Source: Larix kaempferi
Taxonomy: Eukaryota; Streptophyta; Pinopsida; Pinales; Pinaceae
Assembly: GCA_027924585.1 (NCBI GenBank)
Contig: BSBM01000436.1
Coordinates: 9,625,001 to 9,689,000 of the forward strand
Direction: 5' to 3'
DNA: 64,000 bases
A program made the position numbers and the translations under genes. Below the pieces are notes generated by a model. It saw only the letters and a list, made by a program, of their open reading frames with translations, ran no database searches and was not told where the DNA came from. Below are positions 22,397-32,627 of the stretch, piece by piece. Positions within the stretch are counted from its first letter, which is position 1. Each line of letters starts with the position of its first letter.

Positions 22397-23455
22397 AGCA
22401 AGCCCCAAGGGCATGGTATGCAAAGATAGATTCCTTCTTACTATCACTAAAATTTGAAAGATGCAAATCTTATTGCAATGTTTACATGCAAAAAAATGGC
22501 GTATGTCTACTGTTGAATGTGTTGTATGTGGATGACTTGATCATCACCGGTGGATTTTCTAATGGGTTGAAGCAAATCAAGTCTTGCTTGAACAAAGCAT
22601 TCATATGATAGATCTAGGACTATTGAAACAATTCATTGGTCTTGAAGTAACTCAAAATGATTCAGGCATAATGATTTCATAGTCAAGGTATGCATATGAC
22701 TTACTGACAAAATTTCATATGGGTGATTGAAAAGACACATCCTTTCCATTCCTATCTAGCATTATAATGGAAGAAGGTGGTTCCACTCCCTTGGTTGATA
22801 ACACTCTTTAATTTACAGATAACTAATTGGTATCTTGTTATATTTGACACATTCAAGACCATATCTATCATATATTGTTGGTGTTGTGGATAGGTACATG
22901 CAGGAGCCACATGAGCTGCATTGGAAGGCATTCAAGAGGATCTTGCACTATGTGCAAGGTACGAGAGAGTTTGGTATACATTATTCTGTTGGTGCTCAAC
23001 TAGATCTAGTTGGTTTTACTGAATCAAACTGGAATGGAGAAAATATTGATAGGGAGTCTACTTATGGGTACGTGTTCATGTTGGGATTAGAACCAATCTG
23101 TTTGTCAAGAAAGAAGCAAGCAACACTTGCACTTTCTTCAGCGGAGGCAGAGTACATAGGGGCTATGAATGCAACTATGCAAGAAGTTTGGTTGCATGGG
23201 ATATTGACTAAGTTTGGAATTCACACTTCTCCTTCAGTAGACCTTTTTTGTGATAATCAAAGTGCCATCAGTATCTTCAGCGACTCAGTTTAGAAGAAAA
23301 GGACCAAACATATTGAGGTTCACATGCACTACATCAGGGACCTAGTGCACAACAGGACCATCTCACTACATTATTGTCCTACGGAGGAGATGATTACAGA
23401 CATATTCACTATTTTTTTCACTTAAGAAGAGATTTTTTTATCTCATATCTTTACT
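22397..23455 (+). pseudogene. Element C reverse transcriptase 3' part and RNase H
   Basis: After the LTR the code resumes with the FLLSLKFERCKSYCNVYMQK region and the intact box LNVLYVDDLIITGGF at about 22520. Frameshifts follow, then 22835-23293 gives RNase H: FTESNWNGENIDRESTYGYV (the catalytic SDSDW motif reads ESNW), LSSAEAEYIGAMNATMQEVW (Glu kept) and FCDNQSAISIF (Asp kept). A TAG at 23291 precedes KRTKHIEVHMHYI. It is collinear with D residues 1005-1350. Confidence 0.88.
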
Positions 23456-23636
23456 TGATGTAAAAGTTGTTTGAGCTCCCTGCTGTCCTAATTTGAGGGG
23501 GTGTTTTCCCATGAGGTTTTCCTATTTCCTTGGTACAAGGACAATTATTTTATTTTCATCATTTATTTGATTGTATGGGTGAACTTTGGTGTTAGTAAAC
23601 AAGGCCCAGTATGCACAAGTTTGTATTAATGGTGGG

Positions 23637-24271
23637 TGTTAGGATCATTAATACTCCATCCTTGTCCTACCTAACATTATTTATTTTTCCTACTAGTTGA
23701 TGATGTCATTTTCCCCCTAGTGGTGTGCATATGTCATCTAAGATCCATATACTACCTAATGCACCATTTATGCATCATTTTAGGACCACTTAAGTCAGTT
23801 CCCTATATTTTAGGAGCCTACTTAGTGTTCCATTTCAGTCCACCTGAGTTAGCTGACTCTTGTGGGGGGTTTATGCTCCAATTGCCACTGATTGTGGCCT
23901 CATGCGCCCTTTTTTGAGTGATTTTCCTAACAAACTCACTAATTCACCTCCTTAGTCATTTAACTGATTATGTCTTCAGTTAGCTAAGTTTAGGTTCAGT
24001 TGAGTTGAGTTTGGGTCTCCCGGAGCACTCCAATGGTGACAATTCCTATGCTAGACACACTGAGAGTCGAATTATCTCCATTGTAACATAATTGTTGACT
24101 ATATTGATTATTGGATCATGTGAAATTATTCTGTTCTTATATGAGTTCTCATGCATGATTAATTGGGTGCTCTTTTTTACCACAATTTTCACTGTAACTC
24201 AATTTCTTTGCTCATTCTTTCTCTGTGAGTTATACTTAGCTCCATGATCTGCTGTGATTTAGAATTTCCCA
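23637..24271 (+). repeat. Element C 3' LTR
   Basis: It starts TGTTAGGATCATTAATACTC after a short purine stretch (ATGGTGGG) and ends AATTTCCCA, followed by target duplication TTTTC. It aligns with 13344-13998. Confidence 0.9.
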
Positions 24272-24276
24272 TTTTC

Positions 24277-24601
24277 AACCCCTAAGAAAATTTTATTTCC
24301 TTTATTTAATATCATGTGTACTTATCATCATGAATGTGTCATACTGTCTAAGAGTAATATTCCATAACTGTGAAAAAATACAACATAACCATACACAAAA
24401 AAATAGAAGGTAGGATTTTATCTCTAACATAACCATAGACTCAATAGGTAGGAATTTATCTCTCATCCATTACATACATATGATTCCATGTTTGTTTCCA
24501 TCACTTTTCTTTTATTTTATATGAACAAATTGACAAACACATTCCCTACTTGATATAACAAAATCTTATATTCAATAAAGTTTCCACATTGTTTCTTTTA
24601 A
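24277..24601. other. Unassigned AT-rich stretch
   Basis: Between element C and the satellite array there is no ORF or repeat seen. Confidence 0.5.
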
Positions 24602-27021
24602 TGTCTCTCTCTGAGAGAAACCCTAGATTCCAAAATCACCGAAACAGAGGGGCTCTGGGCCATGGACCCATGAGAGAGAGGAAAACCTAGCATTATTCCA
24701 ATGTCCTGATTCCAATGGAGTTGACGGTTTTTCGATCAGAGCCATGATCATCATTCTATGGCCAGTTGCAACTCCCCTCCTGAAGGCTTTCACGGATACA
24801 TGTTGAATTGGTCCCAAGGGCATAGGATTTGATTCAGGTAGTAGAATTGAGTTATGTGAGATTTTTCAATTATGTTTGGGAAGGTTTGGTGTGTCAACAT
24901 TGGCCACTGGTTCATGATTGATTCATTTCCCAAGTTGACCCCCTTGTGCAAGAATTGCATTGTCTCTCACTAAGAGAAAACCTAGATTCCAAAATCGTCG
25001 AAATGAAGGGGCTCTGGGCCATGGACCCACAAGAGAGAGGCACCCTAGAATTATTTCAGCATCCTAATTCCAATGGATTAAATGGGTCATTCATCTGAGC
25101 CACAATCACCATTTTATGGCTAGTTGCAACTCATCTTTTGGAGGCTTTCAGGGACACATGTTGAATTGGTCCCGAGGGCATAGGATTTGATATGGGGATC
25201 AGAATTGAGTTCTGTGAGATGATGCAAATGTGTTTGGGTAGTTTTGATGTGTAAACGTTGGCCATTGATTCACAATCGATTCATTTCCAAAGTTGAACCC
25301 TTGTGCAAGAATTGCATTGTCTTTCACTGAGAGAAACCCTAGAGTACAAAATTGCTGAAATGGAGGGGATTTGGGAAATGAACCCAGGGGAGAGACTAAC
25401 CCATAGAATTATTCCAGCATACTGATTCCAATTATGCCGATGTTTTTTCGATCTGATCCATGGTCATCATTCTATGGCCACTTGAAACTCGCCTCCATGA
25501 GGCTTTCTGGGACACATGTTGAATTGGTCCCGAGGGAATAGGATTTGATCCAGGTGGCAGAATTCAGTTCTGTGAGCTACTACAAGTGTTTTGGGGCATG
25601 TTTGATGTGTGAACATTGTCCATGGGTTCATTATCGATTCATTTTAGAATTTGACACTTTGTGCAAGAATTACAGTGTCTCTCACTGAGAGAAATCCTAT
25701 ATTACAATATTACTGAAACAAAGGGGCTCTAGGTTGTGAATCTAGGGGAAAGAGGCAACCCTAGAATTATTCCAGCATCCTAATTCCAACAGTGTTGATG
25801 GTTCACCAATCCGAGCCATGATCACCGTTCTATGGAAACTTGAATCTCGCCTCCTAGAGGGTTTTAGGGACACATGTTGAATTGGTCCCAATGGCATAGG
25901 ATTTGATCCAGGCAGCAGAATTAGGTTCTGTGAGATGTTTCAAGTGTTTTTGGGCATGTTTTATATGTCAACATTGGCCACAGGTTCATGATCGATTCAT
26001 TTCCAAAGTTGACCCCCTTGTGCAAGAATTATATTATCTCTCACTCAGAGAAACCCTATATAACAAAATCACCGAAATGGAGGGGTTCTCGACTCTGAAG
26101 CCAAGGGATATATTCACCCCTAGCATTATTCCAACGTCACAATTCCAACATTATCGAATTTTTGTCGATATGAGCCACAGTCACCATTCTATGGCCACTT
26201 GAAACTCGCCTCCTTGAGGCTTCCAGGGACACATGTTGAATTGCTCCCGAGGGCATAGGATTTGATATGGGAAACAAAATTGAGTTTTGTGAGGTGTTGC
26301 AAGTGTGTTTGGGAAGGTTTGACATGTGAACGTTGGCCATGGGTTCATGATCGATTAATTTCCAAATTTTACCCCCTTGTGCAAGAATTGCATTGTCTCT
26401 AAATTATAGAAACCCTAGATTACCAAATCGCCAAAATGGAGAGGCTCTAGGCGATGGACCCAGGGGAAAGAGGCACCCCTAGCATTATTCTGGCATCCTT
26501 ATTCCAATGGTGTCGATGGTTCATCGATCTGAACCACAATCTATATTATATGGCCAGTTTCAAATCTCCTCCTGGATGCTTTTAGGGACACGTGTTGAAT
26601 TGGTCCCGAGGGCATAGGATTTTATCTAGGAAAATGAATTGGTTTTTGTGAGATGATGCAAGTGTGTTTTGGAAGGTTTGACGTGTGAACATTGGCCACA
26701 GTTTCACGATCGAATCATTTCGAAAGTTGCCCCCCTTGTGCAAGAATTGCACTGTCTCTCACTAAGAGAAATCCTAGATTACAAAATCACCGAAATGGAG
26801 GGGCTCTGGGCGATGGACCCAGGGGAAAGAGGCACCCCTAGAATTATTCCGGCATCTTGATTCCAATGGTTTCAATGGTTCGTCGATACGAACCACAATC
26901 TGCTTTCTATGGCCACTTGGAAATCTCGTCCTTGAAGTTTTCAGGGACACGTGTTGAATTGGTCCCAAGGGCATAGGATTTTATATAGGAAACTGAATTG
27001 GTTTTCGTGAGATGATGCAAG
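24602..27021. repeat. Tandem satellite, unit about 359 bp, 6.75 copies
   Basis: The phrase TGTCTCTCACTGAGAGAAAC or a variant starts at 24602, 24961, 25318, 25676, 26035, 26394 and 26753, giving spacings of 357-359 bp. Other landmarks recur in each unit: GAATTGGTCCCGAGGGCATA, GGTTCATGATCGATTCATTT and CCCCTTGTGCAAGAATTGCA. Units differ from each other at many positions and none stands out as a recent duplicate. The seventh unit is cut at 27021 by the copia X LTR. Short ORFs across the units are not conserved as frames. Confidence 0.93.
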
Positions 27022-27532
27022 TGTTAGAAAAACAAGATCACGGAGAAATAACAATAAACAAGATGCAAATATAATCACACAAACACATTACAAGAGAGAC
27101 ACCAATATAGTTTGGTTCACCCAAGATGGGCTACACCCACACAGAAATTGCCAGTCCTTATTATTATACCATCCAGCAAAATGAAGGGATACAACCCGCA
27201 GCACAGCCGCTGCAACTTCCTCTTCACACTCTCTTAGTCTCTCTTACATGATATCAAAGATCTTTACAATACACAATACCTAATGCATCAACCCTAGCAG
27301 TATTACAATGTCTTTATTGTAAAGGGGAAATACCATGGGAAAATACCACGGGTTACCCAAAACCATGTTCCCATAATCATCCCCCCTGGAACCCCGTGGG
27401 GGGGCTATGCCCCCCCCACACCCCCCGCTGGGGTGAGTGTACAGTCCACCTGCATATCATATAACAATGGGGTACAAACATGACTAAACAACAACATATA
27501 TGAATCTGGAAGATCAGGATCCACAACCAACA
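27022..27532 (-). repeat. Copia X 3' LTR
   Basis: Read on the minus strand the LTR runs TGTTGGTTGTGG...TTTTTCTAACA, 511 bp. On its internal side it abuts a copia-type purine tract. A homologous but truncated LTR in the opposite orientation lies at 55613-55969. U3 contains a striking G-run cluster (27381-27434). Its outer end interrupts a satellite unit, so insertion postdates the array. Confidence 0.9.
27381..27434 (-). other. G-run cluster in copia X U3
   Basis: On the minus strand there are runs of 4, 6, 8, 4 and 6 G with one C-run of 7 between them, inside a 54-bp stretch. The layout could fold as a hairpin or a G-quadruplex. The second X-type LTR in the window lacks this part. Confidence 0.6.
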
Positions 27533-27548
27533 ATCTCCCACTTGGAGA
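27533..27548 (-). other. Copia X polypurine tract
   Basis: The minus strand reads CTCCAAGTGGGAGAT directly before TGTTGG, the purine-rich priming sequence seen in many plant copia elements. Confidence 0.85.
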
Positions 27549-27617
27549 CTAATCACAGCAACCCCACCGTTGTTGTACTTGATGGACTTGGACTTGGAAA
27601 ATTTATCATATTCACCT

Positions 27618-28357
27618 TCACACTAGAATTCCAACTAAAACCAAGCAGGAACTGATTTTCTCTTTGGTCACTACCTTTGTAAACATGTCTATAGGATTCT
27701 GGCTAGTATGTATCTTCTCCAGCTTCAATAGTTCATCTTCTAGAATAGAGCGTGTGAAATGGTACTTGAGATGTATATGTTTAGTGCTGGAATGGAATAA
27801 TGAGTTCTTCACAAGATGAATGGCACTATGGTTGTCACTATACAACCTGTTGTCCTTCTGCTTCTTACCCAATTCCTCCATAAACCTCTGCAACCAAATC
27901 ATCTCTTTACTAGCCTCTGTAACAGCAACATACTTTGCTTCCATTGTTGAAAGTGAAACAACCTTTTGTTGTTTCAAAATCCAGCTTATTATTGTTCCAC
28001 CTATAGTAAACACATACCCTGTGGTGCTCCTCCTACTATCCTTATCACATGCCATATTTGCATCAACATATCCTTGTAGAACAATGTCTGAACCTCCAAA
28101 AACAAATCCATGAGTGGTAGTACATCTCATATACTTGAGAACCCAGTGTACTTCCTTCCAATGTTCTTTACCTGGATTGTTCATATATCTGCTCACAACT
28201 CCCACTGCATGTGCAATATCTGGTCTTGTGTACACCATGGCATACATTAAGCTACCAACTGCTGATGAATACGGAATCTTGGACATGTAATCTATCTCTT
28301 CCTCTGTCTTGGGACACATTTCCTTACTTAGTTTGAAATGGCCGGCCAAAGGTGTAC
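27618..28357 (-). pseudogene. Copia X RT end and RNase H, truncated at 28357
   Basis: A minus-strand frame with end-of-RT residues HPVSTPLAGHFKLSKEMCPK and MSKIPYSSAVGSLMYAM, then RNase H with its acidic residues in place: QGYVDANMACDKDSRRSTTG, LSTMEAKYVAVTEASKEMIW and LYSDNHSAIHLV, and the tail NPIDMFTKVVTKEK. It is in frame to a stop at 27618, so this part is well preserved. Upstream of HPVSTP the sequence abruptly becomes gypsy F gag, so catalytic RT and everything 5' are missing here. The junction lies at about 28350-28360 within a few bases of shared sequence. Confidence 0.9.
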
Positions 28358-29058
28358 TAACCGGATGTGTTTCCTTTTGGATTTCTAACATAAGGTTCTC
28401 GAAAGTGGCTTCCACCTTTCCCTCTGCTCCTAGAGTAATTCCTACATAGTTCACAAATCTCTAGAAAATATTTATAAGAAATATCTCCTGCTGCCATGAG
28501 ATTAAGGTTATCCAAGAATTCTTCTAGGATTCCTTTAAGGAAGAGTGTTCTTACTGCATCTTCTCGAACATCACTATATTTAGACTTGTGTAACACATAG
28601 TTAAATCTTTCGAGGTAGTCCTCTAGGCTCTCGTCTTCAAGCTGTTGAATTTTAAAAATATCATTGCGAGAGTCCTTTGGTCTACAGTAATCCTTATATT
28701 TCTGAAGAAATGCATTCTTCATGTCTTCCCAAGATTTAATACTAGATTCTCCCAATCCCATGAACCATCGAAGAGAAGAATCTTTTATTGTGGCAGGAAA
28801 AAGTTTTAGTTTTTGGCCATCTTGTAGGTAATTGTAACTCCTACACAAAATGTCAAAATCAAATAAGAATGTGTCCAGATCCTCACTACTTTTCCCATAA
28901 AACGTTGGTAATGAGGAAGGAGGGATATTTTTCATAGTAACATCTTGTGCAATGTCTAAGATGGGAAACCCGAAGGTACCTTCAGTTCTAACTTCTTCAT
29001 CTTGCTGGACACGATCTCCATGTTCATCTCTACCTTGTGAATCTCTAGACCTATTCAT
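28357..29058 (-). pseudogene. gag: Second F-type gag fragment, fused to copia X
   Basis: Starts MNRSRDSQGR at 29058 and reads 233 aa without a stop: PPSSLPTFYGKSSEDLDTFL, LKLFPATIKDSSLRWFMGLG, FKIQQLEDESLEDYLERFNY. It is nearly the same protein as the F gag at 45634-46392 but lacks about 580 bp near its N-terminus: MNRSRDSQGR joins directly to DEHGDRVQQDEE. The deletion keeps frame. The 3' side breaks off into copia X RNase H. Confidence 0.88.
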
Positions 29059-29231
29059 GAAAGCAAATTATAACTGAAAGAAACTTTGACTGCATAACGA
29101 CTACTGTTGGGTTTTGGGGATGCCTGTTATAACATATGCGCAGGTTCTTACCTCTCGTCTTACCGCTCACCCGCCACCAGCCTAATCTAAGTTACCACTA
29201 AGTTTTGGAAGAGAAATTCTACCTATTTCAA

Positions 29232-29250
29232 CTCCCCAACAACGGCGCCA
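29232..29250 (-). other. Primer-binding site of second F-type segment
   Basis: The minus strand reads TGGCGCCGTTGTTGGGGAG, matching the 3' end of plant tRNA-Asp (TGGCGCCGTTGCCGGGGA) with few changes. It lies outside the left F LTR, so a second internal region began here. Confidence 0.88.
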
Positions 29251-29253
29251 AAA

Positions 29254-32047
29254 TGTTGGGTGTGTGAGCTATCTCAAATTAAAAACAACACCTAAGATTA
29301 ATTATCAACCAGGATCAGTAAACTTAGAGTTGAAAGGAAAATATATGCCAAGGTAGAAAAGGTTCTACAGTTTCAGGTTTGTCAGACCTAAAAATGTTTA
29401 GTAAGGAAAAAGATTGAAAGATATTTCAAAATGAAAAACCAAGTTACATATTTAAGAATACATTTAAATCACAAACCAGAATAGTACTAGATCATACTAC
29501 TCTACCTCTATGGTTAATTAATAAGAAAAATGGAAACAAATACTAGAACACAAACTACTCTAGAAAAGTAAGAAACTACCAAATTCAACTTCCAGATAAC
29601 AACTATGGACAGAATCAGAGCTATGGATATTAGATGTTTAATAGGGAGAACTTGTAAATGTACATAAATTTAGACTAAACCATCTAATTCCACTCTTCTT
29701 TATTACATACATCAAATGTAATAGGAACTGGAGTAAATGTATCGTAATGACTTTCAAAGGTAATGAGGAAGCTAAACAGAAGTAAATCTAACTTAACTTC
29801 TACAAACAAATGTAAACTAAAAATCAACAAACTACTACTAATTTTAAACATTATGAACTACTGTCTATCCATATGTCAACAACATGAAACTAATGTAAGT
29901 AGAAGCAATCAGAAGACTTAACAAAGATGTTAAATTGAACTATATTAGATTTGGAAGCAAGTAGAAAACTTGATAAAGATATTTTATTAGTAATCCAGAT
30001 CTTACAACATGAACATCTTCATTAAATAGAAACTAGTCTTAAGATTAACAACCTAAAACAACTCAACGAAATGGAATTATCAACTACAACTTGAAAATAA
30101 ACTACTTAGAAACAACATTCATACATTCTGAACAGTAACCAAGTAACAAAACTGGTTAAAGAATTAAAGTTTGGAAGAAAGATGAGAAGAGGATAAAGAA
30201 GAAGTAGGAAAGGAGGAAATAATGATGACAATTGAATTAAAAACTCCAAATAACATAAAACAAGATTAAATTACATCTCAAACTATCAAGGAGGAATTAT
30301 AAGAATGATGATTAAGAGGCAGAAGAAATTAGATTCGGAAAAAGGCCTCAAAATAATACAGAAAACAAACAGGTCCGAATGATGATCCGAACGCTGGTCT
30401 GAAAAGCAGTCTGAATGACGATCCGAATGGAGGAAAACGGTTTAAAGTGAGGGAAAGAAGATTTTTTTAATGATTTAATTACTAGTTGGATTTATGCAAA
30501 TGATCCTACAGTGCACAGGAAGCAAGAGAGAGATGATTGGAGGCTAAGAAGTTATCTATGCAAATCATTACCTAAGGGAATGAATGATTCTATGAGAAGT
30601 AGGAAGAAGGTTGGAAATAGAAGAAGGGAGAAGGCTAGAATAGTAGAAAGAAGAATTAACCTACAGCAAACAGGAAGAAAAACTAACAGAGAAGAGAGGG
30701 AGGAAAGGAATGCTAACTATGGAAGAAGTTGGAAGAAATATCTATCGATGATGATGGGAGAAGGACTGAAAAACAAACTACAAATTATCAAACTACTGAC
30801 CTATTGGTCGACCATTCTACTTAGAAGAAGGGAGATTGTATTGACAACATAATATCAATTACAGAAGGATGAAGATAATACACACAGGAAAATGAATTAA
30901 ATTACACATACAAGAAATAAACTAGTTAATTGCAAGAAAAGAAATGCAGAAACTGTAAATAAAACCTCCAGTTGATGAGGGGCCCTTCCCAGCAATCGGA
31001 GGGTGAACTAGCTCAACTTAAATGACTACCACTAAAACATCAACAAGCTGCTGCTTCCATTAAATTGAGAAAAATTACGGAGTCTGTCTTCAAACTATCT
31101 ACGACTGCAAATGCTTGGACTGAGACTGGAAAACCATCATAAATTCAGAGAACTAAAGACTAAAAAACTAACTTGTCTCAATCACAGAGGCGACTATTTA
31201 TAAGTTACAATGGGTGAGAGGGTCGACAGAGTCGACCTCTCTAATAATAGAGGTGTTTAATTCCTGTAACTACTGATTAAATGATACATAACAGTGCAGG
31301 GGGCATCTACCCATCTCCTCGGCATCAATCCTTTCCAATTCAAACAGCTGAGCATTTGTTCCCTCAAAATGTGACCAGAAGCATATGTTGGAGCGTCGAC
31401 GTGGGAACAGGAGTTACGTTGGCATACTGAGCATGGACGTGGGAGTTATGTCGGCCAACTGAGTGTTAACAGGCTGACTCCTTCCAAAACGATGGTGTGA
31501 GCGAGAGCTGAGTAGACGTGCGTGATTCCAGGATGAATGCGCAGACAAATCGTGGCTTGGAGCGTTGATGTGGACGTAGAATGCGCTGTAAGACTTGGTG
31601 AGCCTAAGTTCGAATATTCTATAAGAATGGTTCATTAACCATCAGTGCCACGTGGCAAACAGAACCCACGTGTCCTCCTCTTCATTCAACGGTCTGAGAT
31701 GCATCAACCATGGATTTCATAGGCTGAACGGAGGGCTGAACGATGAGCTGAAAGCATTTTAGGCTGAGCACATAGCGCATGGGATGAATGATGGATAAAT
31801 TTCAAATCATAGCTTGTCAATTAAAACCATAAATGTTAATTATTCCCAAAAATATCATTTAAATCATAAATAAACCATAATATATGAAATATAACAAGAT
31901 TTGCATGTTAAATGAATTTGTGCATACCTGGACTGTTTGATGGGATGAATGGCTAAGAAAACAACTTACGATAGCAAAAACGATAGAAATAACGCCACTT
32001 CAAGTAAATTAAATGATAAAAAATTGTGACAATATTGGACACCAACA
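29254..32047 (-). repeat. Element F 3' LTR
   Basis: Runs from ACCAACA at the right (TGTTGGTGTCC on the minus strand) to TGTTGGGTGTG at the left. It aligns with the right LTR with roughly 5 percent difference by eye. The open frame at 30511-30852 is K/R-rich low-complexity sequence inside the LTR and not a gene. Confidence 0.93.
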
Positions 32048-32061
32048 TTCCCCCAAACCGG
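32048..32061 (-). other. Element F polypurine tract
   Basis: The minus strand reads CCGGTTTGGGGGAA immediately before the 3' LTR. Confidence 0.85.
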
Positions 32062-32099
32062 AGCCATGCCAGGTCCCATTGAGCAAAACAAAAAGTAAT

Positions 32100-32525
32100 T
32101 TAGGAAGAAGACCGAGCTGCGGTAGCAGCAATCTTTAACTCGAATGATGGAGATGCATGCTTAGCCTGGAGCTTCTTGAAATGACTCCTTAAGGAATTAT
32201 ACTTTACTCTAAGGATAGCATTGGATGTTATTTTGGCGTTAACCGAGCATTTAGTTCTTTTCAACTGTGTACGCAACATCTTATTCTCTTCAAGGAGCTC
32301 AGAGATTGTCTCCACATAGCTTTGACTTTGTTCTGTTAATTGTGTTATCTCTTGGGTTAACTGATCCCACTTTTGCTGACTCAAAATAGGTTGTTCTATA
32401 CCATGCTCCAAGTCCATTTGAAGACTCTTCTCTTTTGGAGATGTCTCAATGTTAATAGTCTGTTCTTCAGAGCTTTTGTCTTTGTTACATGCAGGAGGGC
32501 TTCTAACAGCACAAACTTCACTCAT
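32100..32525 (-). CDS. Element F post-pol ORF, coiled-coil part
   Basis: A 141-aa frame, MSEVCAVRSPPACNKDKSSE to the stop, just upstream of the purine tract. The centre is a heptad-like Leu/Glu/Gln-rich helix (LTQEITQLTEQSQSYVETIS, LLEENKMLRTQLKRT) suggesting a coiled coil. It lies in sense downstream of the 33.5-32.6 kb ORF, from which it is separated by about 100 bp and stops, so it may be a separate small protein or the tail of a broken longer one. No enzymatic motif. The position corresponds to the env-like or third ORF of Tat/Athila elements, but no transmembrane segment is visible. Confidence 0.5.
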   Translation of the reverse strand: MSEVCAVRSPPACNKDKSSEEQTINIETSPKEKSLQMDLEHGIEQPILSQQKWDQLTQEITQLTEQSQSYVETISELLEENKMLRTQLKRTKCSVNAKITSNAILRVKYNSLRSHFKKLQAKHASPSFELKIAATAARSSS

Positions 32526-32627
32526 CTAAACGAATGCAGTAGCTAGTGTGAGGAGGGAGGACTCCAAAGTATGATCGTCCAACTGAATATTTGAGCATGA
32601 GGGTTGAATGATAGTCTGAATGTCAGG

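Larger units (their letters stand above)
13344..24271 (+). mobile_element. Element C: old Ty1/copia retrotransposon with nested insertions
   Basis: The element has 5' and 3' LTRs (655 and 635 bp), an initiator-Met primer site and decayed gag-protease-integrase-RT-RNase H in copia order. The flanking TTTTC at 13339-13343 and 24272-24276 is a perfect 5-bp target duplication, which fixes both ends. Two later insertions split it: gypsy E (14254-18238) in the leader and solo LTR H (21305-22391) in RT. Without them it is about 5.9 kb. Its protein is related throughout to that of element D. LTR divergence of about 8-9 percent over the first 260 bp (by eye) and many stops mark it as old. Confidence 0.92.

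Noticed and set aside
23492-23505. TTGAGGGGGTGTTTTCCC as the start of the element C 3' LTR
   Set aside because: It resembles a purine tract plus LTR start, but homology with the 5' LTR begins only at 23637, and the TTTTC duplications fit that boundary.
25903-26860. ORFs of 60-100 codons within the satellite
   Set aside because: They occur in different frames in different units and are broken by indels in the others.
30511-30852. 113-codon Lys/Arg-rich ORF on the plus strand in the F LTR
   Set aside because: It lies antisense inside an LTR, has low-complexity composition, and the other LTR copy (48187-48396) breaks it with a stop.
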